DNA of 41,430 nt, from IMG/VR virus record IMGVR_UViG_3300026521_000336, positions 1 through 41,430 of that record. One strand, written 5' to 3'. Below are positions 26,059 through 33,593 of the stretch, one piece after another; position 1 is the first letter of the stretch, and every line of letters starts with the position of its first letter. The notes beneath the pieces were generated by a model, which was given only the letters and a program-made list of their open reading frames with translations, did not search any database and was not told where the DNA came from. The DNA is from a virus. A program made the translations under genes and the position numbers.

Positions 26059-26086
26059 ATTATACCATAAAAAAAACTTAAATCAA
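26059..26086 (-). promoter_or_regulatory. Sigma70-like late promoter for the scaffold-capsid genes
   Basis: Leftward strand: TTGATT (26081-26086), 16-base spacer ending in ATGG, TATAAT (26059-26064). Predicted initiation near 26052, 50 bases before the 134-residue gene that precedes scaffold and capsid. The -35 overlaps the last codons of the gene upstream. It shares the 16-base spacer and TGG-TATAAT junction with the promoter at 22621-22648. Confidence 0.6.
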
Positions 26087-26352
26087 ACTTTAAGTTCATC
26101 AGTTTGTTGTAATATGCTTTTAGCAAATTGAGTTATATCTGATTTTCTTGAATTTATTTCACTATTTTTTTTCTTTATTGCTGCAATAGCAATTTTTAAT
26201 TTTACAGGAAGCTTGTTGTATTCATTTGCTATTATTTTAGGATCAACTCCATTATTTTGCATAGAATCAAATTTGTTAACTAAAGATTCTGATATATCTA
26301 TTGTCTTACCTATATCAGAACCAAGTCCTGATACATTATTATATTCTTGCAT
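26083..26352 (-). CDS. Hypothetical protein, 89 aa, downstream of portal
   Basis: An ATG at 26367 is in frame, but the ATG at 26352 is favoured: GGAG lies nine bases before it, inside the end of the portal gene, giving a short overlap. The product (MQEYNNVSGLGSDIGKTID...) is helical, with two or three amphipathic helices and no Cys. It may be a small portal-associated or head-completion factor by position. No family is recognised. Confidence 0.58.
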   Translation of the reverse strand: MQEYNNVSGLGSDIGKTIDISESLVNKFDSMQNNGVDPKIIANEYNKLPVKLKIAIAAIKKKNSEINSRKSDITQFAKSILQQTDELKV

Positions 26353-28714
26353 TATAGTAATCTCCATTCATATTACTTAATCTATCAAGGGATTTATCAC
26401 CAAGCTCTTGAGCTCTAACTGATGCTATAGTCTGTTTGTTTTCTTCAGATGAAGTAGATTTTTTTATATCAACAAGATGTTTAACTTGGTTTTCCTTTGC
26501 TTTAACTAGTGCCTTTAATTCTTCAAGCTCTCTTTTATGCTGAAGCTTCATTTGCTCTAATTCAGTCTTGTGTGCCATAGAGAGAATATTATCTTCAACC
26601 TTCTCTTTTCTTGATGTTCCGTCTATATTCTTGACGAATTTTAGATCTTCATGGTCAGCTTGTGATTCTATTAATCTAGCTTGTGCATTTTTGAGTCTCG
26701 CTTCTGCTTTATTTTCTTCAGTTTCGCTGTTTAGATTTTGTGCAGTCCTTGAAGCTCTTTCCTCTATCTTGCTGTCTTCAGATTCTATCATTTTAGCAGA
26801 TTTAGCTATTTCCATCTTGAGTTTCTGGTTCTCTAGCATAGCGTTCTCTAATTGAATCTTTTGCAATTGTTGTTGCATAGGGTCTGGTTGAGGCTGATAG
26901 CTTTCAACTTCTTTAGCTAGATCAGGTTCCTTCCATAGCTTAGCTATTCTTGCATAAATTATTTTTGATAATTCTGGATCCATACTTGCTGCATTTGTTT
27001 GCATCAACATATTGAGTTTTTCTGCTTTTTCATTATCTTTTTCAGGAGTAGATACATCAACAATTAAATCAAATTCACCAGCCAAATCTTCACGTTTAAT
27101 TGTAACAAATTCTTCATTAGTTATTCTAATGACTTCTTTCTCATCAAGAAAAGCTTGGTTCATCATTATTGTTTTTCTAGCTATATCCTTAAATATTTGT
27201 TCACTTAATCTTCTAAGAATACTTAATTCTCTTTTAGCTGTAGAGTCCATAGCTGACCTAATTCCAGCAGCTACAGAACCAAGTGATTGACTTCCTATAC
27301 CTTGAGAAAATGATTTAGTTCCAGTCATACTTTCAGCATCATTTTGATGATAGCTAATCATATCAAATATAGCTCTAGGAACTGGATCTACAGTAGTTCT
27401 ATGTATAGCGGTTCTTGGATCCATTCCATGTCTAAAAAATACAGTTTTTCCTGTTTTGTAATTATTCTGCTGTAATGGAGATAAGAACTGTTCATCTATA
27501 AACTCTTGCCCAACAGCTTGAGTTGAAGTAATATCATGGGCAGCTCTCATCATATTACCTATAGATTCCTGGTTCTCTTTTAGTAAAGAACCATCAGGCT
27601 CTCCATATATTTCGTTTTTTCTTGGCATATACTTAGCTAACGAAAAAGGCAATTCGTCAAATGGAAAAGGATTTTCTTCAAGTCTAATTATAACAGAACC
27701 AACCCAAGTAGCAACAATAGGTTTAACTTTTCCAGTACCTTCAATATCCCAATATCCCCAATATTCATAAGCTCTTAATTTTTGTCTTGGCTTATCTTTA
27801 AATTTAAACTCTTTTCTTTGTTCATCATAGTCATAATGCTCAGCTTGAATATCTTCATTATAATCTTCAAGTTTTATTTTATCAAGGTTTTTATATATGC
27901 CTGTTTCTGAAACAATATTACCTTCATCGTCATATTCGCATTTATATTCTTGCTCTTTAAGTGTAGACATATCAGTATCATATTCATGTATAATAAATTG
28001 TGCATCATGAATGTCACCATTACATGTAGGATCTATCGTCAAGTCTCTTAAATTACATACCTGGTATGTTGGGTTATTCTTAGTTAATATTGTTTTAGTT
28101 TTTGTAACAGGCTTGGAACCAGTAGGTATAGGTTTTCCAGATGCTATTATTGACGAAACTTGATCGTTTGACAACTTGCCTTCAGCAACATATTGATTAA
28201 TCAATTTAATTGATTCTTCTGGAGAAGCATAAACAGTTTCAATATCTTCGTATTCAACTTCAGATTCCTCTACTTCCCATCCTGTCTTAACTACAACAGT
28301 TCCTTCGTCAACAATACCTCTAACGATATTACCAACAAGGGAAACCTTGTCTATTTTAGTAGACCATTGATAATTAAGAACAAGTTCATTTTGTTCTGCA
28401 GACTTTTTATCTTCAAAAGTTCTAGGCTTTATCCTAAACATATTTTCTGTATTAAGAAATGGTTCTTCAAGTGCAGGATATTTCCATTCAGCTTGCTTCC
28501 TTATTAATTTTGGTCTAACAGAACTTCTACCTCTTGCAACTTTTTTCTTAGGACCTCCATCCATATATAACTTATATTCGTCTAATTTGTTTATAAGATC
28601 ATTATGATCATTTTGTGCTTCTTTGTAATCAGAATATAAATCATCAAATGATGGTTCGTTTTTCCAATCTGTTATTTTGTTTAAGTTGTTTTCTATAAAA
28701 TCTTTTGATGTCAT
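26339..28714 (-). CDS. Portal protein, N4-type, 791 aa
   Basis: Forms the dodecameric ring through which DNA enters and leaves the capsid. Length fits N4-like portals (about 760 residues). Recognisable blocks: an N-terminal WKYPALEEPFLNTENMFRIKP region, a central YEYWGYWDIEG and VGSVIIRLEENPFPFDELPF segment typical of phage portals, then KENQESIGNMMRAAHD and GSVAAGIRSAMDSTAKRELS with the stem/wing helices. The last 170 residues are a long Gln/Glu/Lys coiled coil (barrel-like). A -10 box lies upstream and AGGA precedes the ATG. It is the first of the head-gene group, upstream of scaffold and capsid. Confidence 0.82.
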   Translation of the reverse strand: MTSKDFIENNLNKITDWKNEPSFDDLYSDYKEAQNDHNDLINKLDEYKLYMDGGPKKKVARGRSSVRPKLIRKQAEWKYPALEEPFLNTENMFRIKPRTFEDKKSAEQNELVLNYQWSTKIDKVSLVGNIVRGIVDEGTVVVKTGWEVEESEVEYEDIETVYASPEESIKLINQYVAEGKLSNDQVSSIIASGKPIPTGSKPVTKTKTILTKNNPTYQVCNLRDLTIDPTCNGDIHDAQFIIHEYDTDMSTLKEQEYKCEYDDEGNIVSETGIYKNLDKIKLEDYNEDIQAEHYDYDEQRKEFKFKDKPRQKLRAYEYWGYWDIEGTGKVKPIVATWVGSVIIRLEENPFPFDELPFSLAKYMPRKNEIYGEPDGSLLKENQESIGNMMRAAHDITSTQAVGQEFIDEQFLSPLQQNNYKTGKTVFFRHGMDPRTAIHRTTVDPVPRAIFDMISYHQNDAESMTGTKSFSQGIGSQSLGSVAAGIRSAMDSTAKRELSILRRLSEQIFKDIARKTIMMNQAFLDEKEVIRITNEEFVTIKREDLAGEFDLIVDVSTPEKDNEKAEKLNMLMQTNAASMDPELSKIIYARIAKLWKEPDLAKEVESYQPQPDPMQQQLQKIQLENAMLENQKLKMEIAKSAKMIESEDSKIEERASRTAQNLNSETEENKAEARLKNAQARLIESQADHEDLKFVKNIDGTSRKEKVEDNILSMAHKTELEQMKLQHKRELEELKALVKAKENQVKHLVDIKKSTSSEENKQTIASVRAQELGDKSLDRLSNMNGDYYNARI

Positions 28715-28738
28715 TATTTATCCTATCTTTTTTATGAT

Positions 28739-28744
28739 ATTATA
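28739..28744 (-). promoter_or_regulatory. Candidate late promoter -10 (TATAAT) for portal
   Basis: The short gap between the endolysin stop and the portal ATG contains TATAAT on the leftward strand, 25 bases before the start codon. No good -35 is seen, consistent with activator-assisted late initiation. Confidence 0.35.
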
Positions 28745-28750
28745 ACAATA

Positions 28751-29422
28751 TTATTCTTCTTTTAAAATTGCTTTAATTTCAATATAATATTTCTCTCTCT
28801 TTTTTTTCTCTTTTTTAGGTAATTCACCATTTATGATTTTAATGCACTGTTTTATACTCTTATCGTACATTCTATGATACGCCCAGAATCCAAATGCACT
28901 TAAGATATTGAACTCCATAGAATCAGTTATGCGTTTAAATAATTCATAGTCATCAAAATACCACACTATATCTGTATGCTCAAATATATAGCGTCCAATG
29001 GTTTCATAGTTGTATCTGCCTGTTATTTGGAAGATACCCCTACCTCTAAACTTCCACCCATCAAGCTTAGATTTATTACCTAAATCTCTAGCTTTTTTAC
29101 CTGTACCATACCACTCAGTAGCGATAAATTTTTGTTTTTCATTACCTTTTAAGCTCATAGCTTTATCAAGTAGTTTAGGATTGTTTCTAAATCTTTTGCT
29201 AAACCTTCTTAACTGTTTGCGTCTGTAATTTAAATTTTCAGTCAGTATAGGCTTACCATTCTTGAACATCATCTCAGCTTTTGCAAGAGCCAAGAATTTA
29301 GCTAATCTATCATCGGTATCTAATCTAAAATCTTTACCATATGAATCTATATAATTTAGTAAGTCATATAAAAACATATCATTAGCTGTAGGTAATACTT
29401 TTTTGATTTGAGCATAAGTCAT
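28751..29422 (-). CDS. Endolysin, GH19 chitinase-like, 223 aa
   Basis: Probably cleaves the peptidoglycan glycan strand at lysis. Family signatures: ILTENLNYR after the first helix, then the DGWKFRGRGIFQITGRYNYE block (about 122-141), equivalent to the GDGWKYRGRG.IQLTGR.NY hallmark of phage GH19 lysozymes. The usual HESGGF catalytic segment is altered: here the motif reads AKAEMMFKNGKPI, so a Glu (E50) is kept but the preceding His and the Ser-Gly-Gly are not. There is no signal peptide, so export depends on the holin encoded just upstream. The C-terminal helix is very basic. Part of the lysis cassette with Rz1, Rz and holin. Confidence 0.8.
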   Translation of the reverse strand: MTYAQIKKVLPTANDMFLYDLLNYIDSYGKDFRLDTDDRLAKFLALAKAEMMFKNGKPILTENLNYRRKQLRRFSKRFRNNPKLLDKAMSLKGNEKQKFIATEWYGTGKKARDLGNKSKLDGWKFRGRGIFQITGRYNYETIGRYIFEHTDIVWYFDDYELFKRITDSMEFNILSAFGFWAYHRMYDKSIKQCIKIINGELPKKEKKKREKYYIEIKAILKEE

Positions 29423-29436
29423 ACATAACCTTTATT

Positions 29437-29730
29437 TTAAAATTTTGATAAGATATTATCTCTATTTAATGCCTCTATTATTTCAATATTTGCACTGTTT
29501 GCTACATCTAGATTTTTTTTATCTTTACAACAAATTATTAAATTATGTTTCAAACATTTAGCTACTTTATAGTCAAGTATTATATTATCACCATGTTTTT
29601 CGTACTTAAAGCTACCACATTGTTTTAACTTGTGAGGAGTATATCTAACTGGTTCTGGCTTGTATCGATCATTAATTGAACAAGATGTCAAAGTTAATAG
29701 AGTTATTGTTATCAGTAATATTGATTTCAT
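29437..29730 (-). CDS. Outer-membrane spanin lipoprotein (Rz1-like), 97 aa
   Basis: Starts MKSILLITITLLTLTSCS, a short lipoprotein signal with lipobox LTSC (cleavage before Cys17). The mature part (SINDRYKPEPVRYTPHKLKQC...) begins with a Pro-rich stretch, as in o-spanins. It contains further cysteines (KCLKHNLIICCKDKK). The ATG at 29730 has AAGGA upstream. The first 59 bases overlap the Rz-like gene in another frame, the classic spanin arrangement. Function: joins with the inner-membrane partner to fuse outer and inner membranes in the final lysis step. At 97 aa it is longer than lambda Rz1. Confidence 0.78.
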   Translation of the reverse strand: MKSILLITITLLTLTSCSINDRYKPEPVRYTPHKLKQCGSFKYEKHGDNIILDYKVAKCLKHNLIICCKDKKNLDVANSANIEIIEALNRDNILSKF

Positions 29731-29950
29731 TATTATTCCTTATATTGATATCTGCATGCTTATGTATTAGCTTAGTTGTTGTTTTTATTACTTCGTATTC
29801 TGCTTCTTGTTTAATAGTTTCTATGACTTTTGTTTTATGTTTAATAACACCAAACATAAAAAAAAACACTATTATAAGAATTATAATTACGACAACCAAA
29901 GGATGCTTTATTAAACCTTTGATCGAAGACAGCACATTAATCCATATCAT
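29672..29950 (-). CDS. Inner-membrane spanin (Rz-like), 92 aa
   Basis: The ATG at 29950 is preferred over one at 29965: GGAGG lies eight bases upstream, within the last codons of the holin gene. One N-terminal transmembrane helix (HPLVVVIIILIIVFFFMFGVI) is followed by a periplasmic charged coiled coil (KTKVIETIKQEAEYEVIKTT) and an Asn-rich tail, the i-spanin layout. Its end overlaps the lipoprotein gene. It forms a complex with the o-spanin to disrupt the outer membrane of a Gram-negative host. Confidence 0.74.
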   Translation of the reverse strand: MIWINVLSSIKGLIKHPLVVVIIILIIVFFFMFGVIKHKTKVIETIKQEAEYEVIKTTTKLIHKHADINIRNNNEINITDNNNSINFDILFN

Positions 29951-30386
29951 TCTTATCTCCTCCAAACATATTTCTAATTTTCTTACCGATTAGTGATATA
30001 GCATCCCACTCAGGTAACTCTTGCTTAGTTCTTAAACAGTATATATTACTAATTGCACTATACATTTCACTAACAATCAATAAATTAAGCCCATAAGTAA
30101 AAAACTCACCTCCGTCTTGTCCTATAGCTCTTGCACCTATAGCCATAACTATTGGTATAAATAAAAGGCTAAATTTACTTACTATCCCGTATTTAGCTTT
30201 ATGTGATGTTATCTGTAATCCAAGTGAGTGTGCTTTCCATATACCTGTGATAAAGTCTATAACTATTAACAGAGCCAACAAACTAAAAGGCTCTATAGGT
30301 ATTTTAAGATATGTTAATATGCCTGCTATATTAGATAAAAATATGGTAAAAAGCAATACATATTCGTTACTTTGTAATCTTTCCAC
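29937..30386 (-). CDS. Holin (Phage_holin_4 / toxin-secretion holin type)
   Basis: Inner-membrane protein that triggers endolysin release. Three hydrophobic segments are seen: YVLLFTIFLSNIAGILTYL, PFSLLALLIVIDFITGIWKAH with the family's conserved D-F-x-T-G-x-W-K-A motif, and FSLLFIPIVMAIGARAIG, followed by a fourth, weaker one. Start uncertain: the reading frame extends to 30443, with ATGs at 30443, 30422, 30419 and 30398. I chose the GTG at 30386 because GGAG lies six bases upstream and the overlap with the previous gene is small. The last codons carry the spanin ribosome-binding site. Family recognition is good. Confidence 0.75.
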   Translation of the reverse strand: MERLQSNEYVLLFTIFLSNIAGILTYLKIPIEPFSLLALLIVIDFITGIWKAHSLGLQITSHKAKYGIVSKFSLLFIPIVMAIGARAIGQDGGEFFTYGLNLLIVSEMYSAISNIYCLRTKQELPEWDAISLIGKKIRNMFGGDKNDMD

Positions 30387-30732
30387 TATAGGCTCCATAA
30401 AATTCTTGTAAATCTTCATCATCTTTAATACATTCCCATTCAAATGATTTTCTACAGTGGTCTTGTCCGAAAAAGAAATTTATAAACTTTTCAAACCAAC
30501 ATTTAACGCCTTTGTATTCGCACAAATAATGAGTGTAAGATGATATTGTATAGTTCTCCTTACCATACATAACTGCCCCACCTGCTTGGTCGAAACCAAT
30601 AGCAGATGTTTCAAGGTATTCTTTAACAGACAAACCATTTATGTACCTTACAATCATACCAAATATGACAACAAAAGGTGTTAAAACAAAAACAAAGAAG
30701 AAAGCTAATAAAAATAATCCAAATTGTTTCAT
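30367..30732 (-). CDS. Membrane protein of the lysis cassette, 121 aa
   Basis: A long N-terminal hydrophobic stretch (MKQFGLFLLAFFFVFVLTPFVVIFGMIV) forms one or two membrane helices. A soluble part with DQAGGAVMYGKENYTISSYTHYLCEYKGVKCWFEKFINFFFGQDHC (about 49-94) follows, containing three Cys. Similar small membrane proteins with a GA.I.G..DYTISS.TY and INFLFG..NHC pattern occur beside holins in other phages, but I know of no assigned function. It precedes and slightly overlaps the holin, so it may be an antiholin or lysis regulator; that is inference. Confidence 0.6.
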   Translation of the reverse strand: MKQFGLFLLAFFFVFVLTPFVVIFGMIVRYINGLSVKEYLETSAIGFDQAGGAVMYGKENYTISSYTHYLCEYKGVKCWFEKFINFFFGQDHCRKSFEWECIKDDEDLQEFYGAYSGKITK

Positions 30733-30733
30733 A

Positions 30734-31183
30734 TCACCTCTTTATCTGTTTAAATTCATATGTCCCGAAGATGCCAAACTCATTACCTTTTAGTGTACTT
30801 ATATCAATATCTTTCGCCTCTTTATCTTTTAACAAATCAACTAAATCATAAGAAAGTAAAAGTTGCTTTGTAGCTTCCTCATCACTTACCCCACCAATCA
30901 GATCCTTATCAAAAGACCAACGAACCCACATTAGACTTCCATCAGGTGTAAACTTTTGTGGTGTAAAAAAGTTACCAAATATTCTACTTAATTCATTTAT
31001 AGAATAATATGCTGTTGGGTTACCATCTTTATCAACATATTTAATCATCTTTTTTAGTGGGATAGGCATATCACCCATTGCTTTTGGATACACTATTCTT
31101 TCATATGCATTTGTTAATCTAGCTTTTATACTAGCTAAATTCAACATCTCAGGTTCTATAGTTTCTTCTATTTCATCATTCAT
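30734..31183 (-). CDS. Hypothetical tail-fibre-associated protein, 149 aa
   Basis: GTG at 31192, ATG at 31186 and ATG at 31183 are in frame; the last gives the best spacing from AAGGTGG at 31195-31189, just after the previous stop. The acidic product has a helical N-terminal half (NLASIKARLTNAYERIVYP), then a YYSINELSRIFGNFFTPQKFTPDGSLMWVRWS region. No membrane segment or Cys is present. It lies between receptor-binding genes and the lysis cassette, where fibre-assembly chaperones are often coded. No family is recognised. Confidence 0.58.
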   Translation of the reverse strand: MNDEIEETIEPEMLNLASIKARLTNAYERIVYPKAMGDMPIPLKKMIKYVDKDGNPTAYYSINELSRIFGNFFTPQKFTPDGSLMWVRWSFDKDLIGGVSDEEATKQLLLSYDLVDLLKDKEAKDIDISTLKGNEFGIFGTYEFKQIKR

Positions 31184-31193
31184 CATATCCACC

Positions 31194-31607
31194 TTAAGGT
31201 TCTATTATTTTATTATATATTGTAAAATCAGGTAAAATATATGATACATCATCTGTATTGCCTATATACGCTGTTTTATCTAAAATACTATCAGTAGGCA
31301 CTTGTGGATTATCATCTTGTAGTTCACCATTGATATAATATTTTACATCATCACCATTCTTCGTTAGCATCCTGCTTTCTTGTGTGCCATTACTTAAAAT
31401 TATATTATATTTTATGCTATATGGTTCGTTCAATCCCCATAATGTGTCGATATAACCGTCATACTTAAAAGACACTTTATTTTCTAAAACTTCATAAGGG
31501 ATACCATCTTTATTAACATCTAATAAACAATTCTGTGCCCCATACTCTTTATGGAGTGTATTTTCTTTACAACTAGTTGTGTAATTGTTTATTCTCAAAA
31601 AATCCAT
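31194..31607 (-). CDS. Concanavalin/LamG-like tail protein, 137 aa
   Basis: The ATG at 31607 forms a TAATG overlap with the previous stop, and GGAGG lies nine bases upstream; an in-frame ATG at 31637 is less likely. The beta-rich product has the rhythm of a jelly-roll lectin domain: FKYDGYIDTLWGLN, YSIKYNIILSNGT, DVKYYINGELQ, YIGNTDD, FTIYNKI. This matches the LamG/concanavalin-type ending in which a small insertion, a bound-sugar loop and an IYN-type last strand occur. Coupled to the DUF285-type protein, it probably helps bind the host surface. Fold assignment is moderate. Confidence 0.55.
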   Translation of the reverse strand: MDFLRINNYTTSCKENTLHKEYGAQNCLLDVNKDGIPYEVLENKVSFKYDGYIDTLWGLNEPYSIKYNIILSNGTQESRMLTKNGDDVKYYINGELQDDNPQVPTDSILDKTAYIGNTDDVSYILPDFTIYNKIIEP

Positions 31608-33247
31608 TACGCTGTTCCTCCATCGTAAATTGTCCAACCATAATTATCAATAAGTGATTGTCTTGCATCCTCGGCATCACCACCTGAAGTATATTTACTA
31701 TCTCCGAAGTGTATTTCTACTTCATTACTAGGATCTTGTGCTTCCCAATTTATCAATATTTGGTCATAAATATTAGTACTAAATTTAGAATACTTAGCGA
31801 AATTAACTGCAGATGTTAAGCTACTAATATCCCAATCTTGTATTCCAACATCTCCTATCTCACTTATAGCTGTTAGGTTATATAACATATAATCTATAAT
31901 TTCTAGCTTAGATGTATCCCAATTTGACATATCAGGTAGGCTTTCTAAGGAGATACAATCTGAAAATAAGCTTTTGGTAGTAGTTACATTACTTACATCC
32001 CAATTACTTACATTTGGTGGTTCTGTTATACTCTTGAGACCAGAAAATGTATAATTAATATACTTCAAGCTAGATGTGTCCCAATTACTTACATCTGGAG
32101 GCGTTGTAATATTTTTTAAATGTGAAAAAGTATCATACATATTAGTTACATTACTAGTATTAAAATTGCTAACATTTGGAGGTTCTGTTATACCTTCTAA
32201 ATGTGAAAACAATCCAGCTAGTGTTGTTGCTTTTACTGTATCCCAATTACTTACATTTGGTGGTTCTGTTATATTTTTTAAGTTACAAAAACAATATGAT
32301 AAGTTGGTCATATTACTTGTATTTATTTTTCTAACATCAGGTGTGGTATTTAAATTTACACAATCCCTAAAGATAGAGTACATTGTCGATATATCAATAG
32401 TGTCAACAATACCTATATTCACATCTTCTATTAATGTATTTCTAAACATTTCACTTAAACTTGTATAGTGTTTTAATCCTAAGTTTTTAACTTTTGTGAT
32501 AGGAAGATTTTTAAACGAGAGGTGTGTAACAGTATCACCAATTATTTTAATTGTATAATCCCCTGCAACAGTATAAGTATGCGTATCAGTATCACTATCA
32601 ATAGTGCCGTCACCCCAATCTATAGTATATGTATCAGCGTCTATTGTAGTAATTGTAATGTCTGTATTGTCATCCTCTATATGAATAACTACAACACAAT
32701 CACTATCTGCATTACTTCCTATAGGGGTTAAATATTGTCCCATATTCAAATGGTCATTACAATGAAAAACATAATCGTTTTCACTTTTTTGTATTGATAA
32801 AACATCTTCACCTAATACCCATTTTACGAGTATTTCAGGTTCGTTATTTATTTTATCTATATCTTCGTTTGAAAATTGATTATCCCACAACCTAGTGATT
32901 AACTGATAATCTCCATCGTTGAGTGTATATACATCACCTGTTAGATCTGTATATTGTTCAAACTTATGTGTTTCAAGATTAAAATAGCAAACAGTAGAAC
33001 CATTTTGAATAGGAATATCAATAGATTGTCCATCGCTATCAATATTTATAAAATTTCCACTATATAATATCCCATCATCATGTATACCATTGGATTCTAT
33101 ATTCCTTTCTGGGTTTGAATAAATTTTCATATTTTTGAAATATTTAATTATGTATCTAATATAATTAAATCTAATCAATCTATTACTTTTATTACAATTT
33201 ATAAATGAAGAGCTATTGTCAGTACAATAGTGTATAAAATGCTTCAT
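31607..33247 (-). CDS. Receptor-binding protein with PKD-like domain and DUF285/BspA-type repeats, 546 aa
   Basis: Virion surface protein by context. After a variable N-terminal half there is a PKD-like stretch (DADTYTIDWGDGTIDS and VAGDYTIKIIG, about 190-240). Then come at least five 27-residue repeats (about 300-475), each around PPNVSNWDTS plus an LF/F hydrophobic strand, the DUF285 bacterial surface-protein pattern related to BspA leucine-rich repeats. The C-terminus ILINWEAQ...YTSGGDAEDARQSLI...WTIYDGG is the usual cap of these proteins. ATG at 33247 with AAGGA about nine bases before. An internal ATG at 33130 lacks a ribosome-binding site. Confidence 0.75.
   Translation of the reverse strand: MKHFIHYCTDNSSSFINCNKSNRLIRFNYIRYIIKYFKNMKIYSNPERNIESNGIHDDGILYSGNFINIDSDGQSIDIPIQNGSTVCYFNLETHKFEQYTDLTGDVYTLNDGDYQLITRLWDNQFSNEDIDKINNEPEILVKWVLGEDVLSIQKSENDYVFHCNDHLNMGQYLTPIGSNADSDCVVVIHIEDDNTDITITTIDADTYTIDWGDGTIDSDTDTHTYTVAGDYTIKIIGDTVTHLSFKNLPITKVKNLGLKHYTSLSEMFRNTLIEDVNIGIVDTIDISTMYSIFRDCVNLNTTPDVRKINTSNMTNLSYCFCNLKNITEPPNVSNWDTVKATTLAGLFSHLEGITEPPNVSNFNTSNVTNMYDTFSHLKNITTPPDVSNWDTSSLKYINYTFSGLKSITEPPNVSNWDVSNVTTTKSLFSDCISLESLPDMSNWDTSKLEIIDYMLYNLTAISEIGDVGIQDWDISSLTSAVNFAKYSKFSTNIYDQILINWEAQDPSNEVEIHFGDSKYTSGGDAEDARQSLIDNYGWTIYDGGTA
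31823..32350 (-). repeat. 81-bp in-frame repeats encoding DUF285 units
   Basis: The strongest conserved core, TTGGTGGTTCTGTTAT or TTGGAGGTTCTGTTAT on the + strand, recurs with GGTTCT at 32019, 32181 and 32262. A diverged unit in between keeps an 81-base step (27 codons). High DNA identity between units, not only protein identity, suggests recent duplication and scope for unit gain or loss. Confidence 0.75.
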
Positions 33248-33267
33248 ATATGATTTCCTTTTTCATA

Positions 33268-33525
33268 TTATTTTGTATTTAAATATATATATTGACTTGG
33301 CCCCTTATCTTGTCTTACAAATATATTTGTAGCATTGTCAAATATTATTCCATCTTTTTTTGAAAAAGACATTCCTTGGATTTTCGATTCAAACTCCTTC
33401 ATAGAGACATGTATATCACAATCTCCAAGATTTTGAATTATAACTACATTTTTAAATAAATACTCATTTCCGTACACAATATTATATGTTATTTCTTCAG
33501 TAACATCTATTTCAATAAGTGCCAT
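33268..33525 (-). CDS. Small beta-rich virion protein, 85 aa
   Basis: ATG at 33525 with AAGGA about ten bases upstream, and its own upstream -10 box. The product (MALIEIDVTEEITYNIVYGNEY...) is nearly all beta strand, with VVIIQNLGDCDIHVSM and IFDNATNIFVRQD blocks, resembling small beta-sandwich proteins that decorate heads or fibres in many phages. It lies between the tail fibre and the DUF285 protein. No family name can be given. Confidence 0.58.
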   Translation of the reverse strand: MALIEIDVTEEITYNIVYGNEYLFKNVVIIQNLGDCDIHVSMKEFESKIQGMSFSKKDGIIFDNATNIFVRQDKGPSQYIYLNTK

Positions 33526-33557
33526 TTATATTTCCTTTCTTGATATATTATAAAAGT

Positions 33558-33563
33558 ATTATA
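33558..33563 (-). promoter_or_regulatory. Candidate late promoter -10 (TGTATAATACTTT)
   Basis: Between the tail-fibre terminator and the 85-residue gene the leftward strand reads GTGTATAATACTTTTAT. The TATAATACTTTTA string is also present at the promoter upstream of the 1324-residue gene, and TATAATACTT recurs before TerS. It has no good -35. Confidence 0.42.
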
Positions 33564-33571
33564 CACAAAAA

Positions 33572-33593
33572 GATAGAAGATTACGCTTCTATC
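33572..33593 (-). terminator. Rho-independent terminator after the tail fibre gene
   Basis: GATAGAAG (33572-33579) and CTTCTATC (33586-33593) form an 8-bp perfect stem with a 6-base loop spanning the tail-fibre stop codon (33581-33583). In the leftward direction the stem is followed at once by TTTTTGTG. This is the best-formed intrinsic terminator in the window. A -10 box for the next gene follows nine bases later. Confidence 0.68.

Noticed and set aside
31823-32350. CRISPR-like array from regularly spaced repeats
   Set aside because: The 81-base repeats are continuous, in frame and coding for DUF285 protein units, with no spacers.
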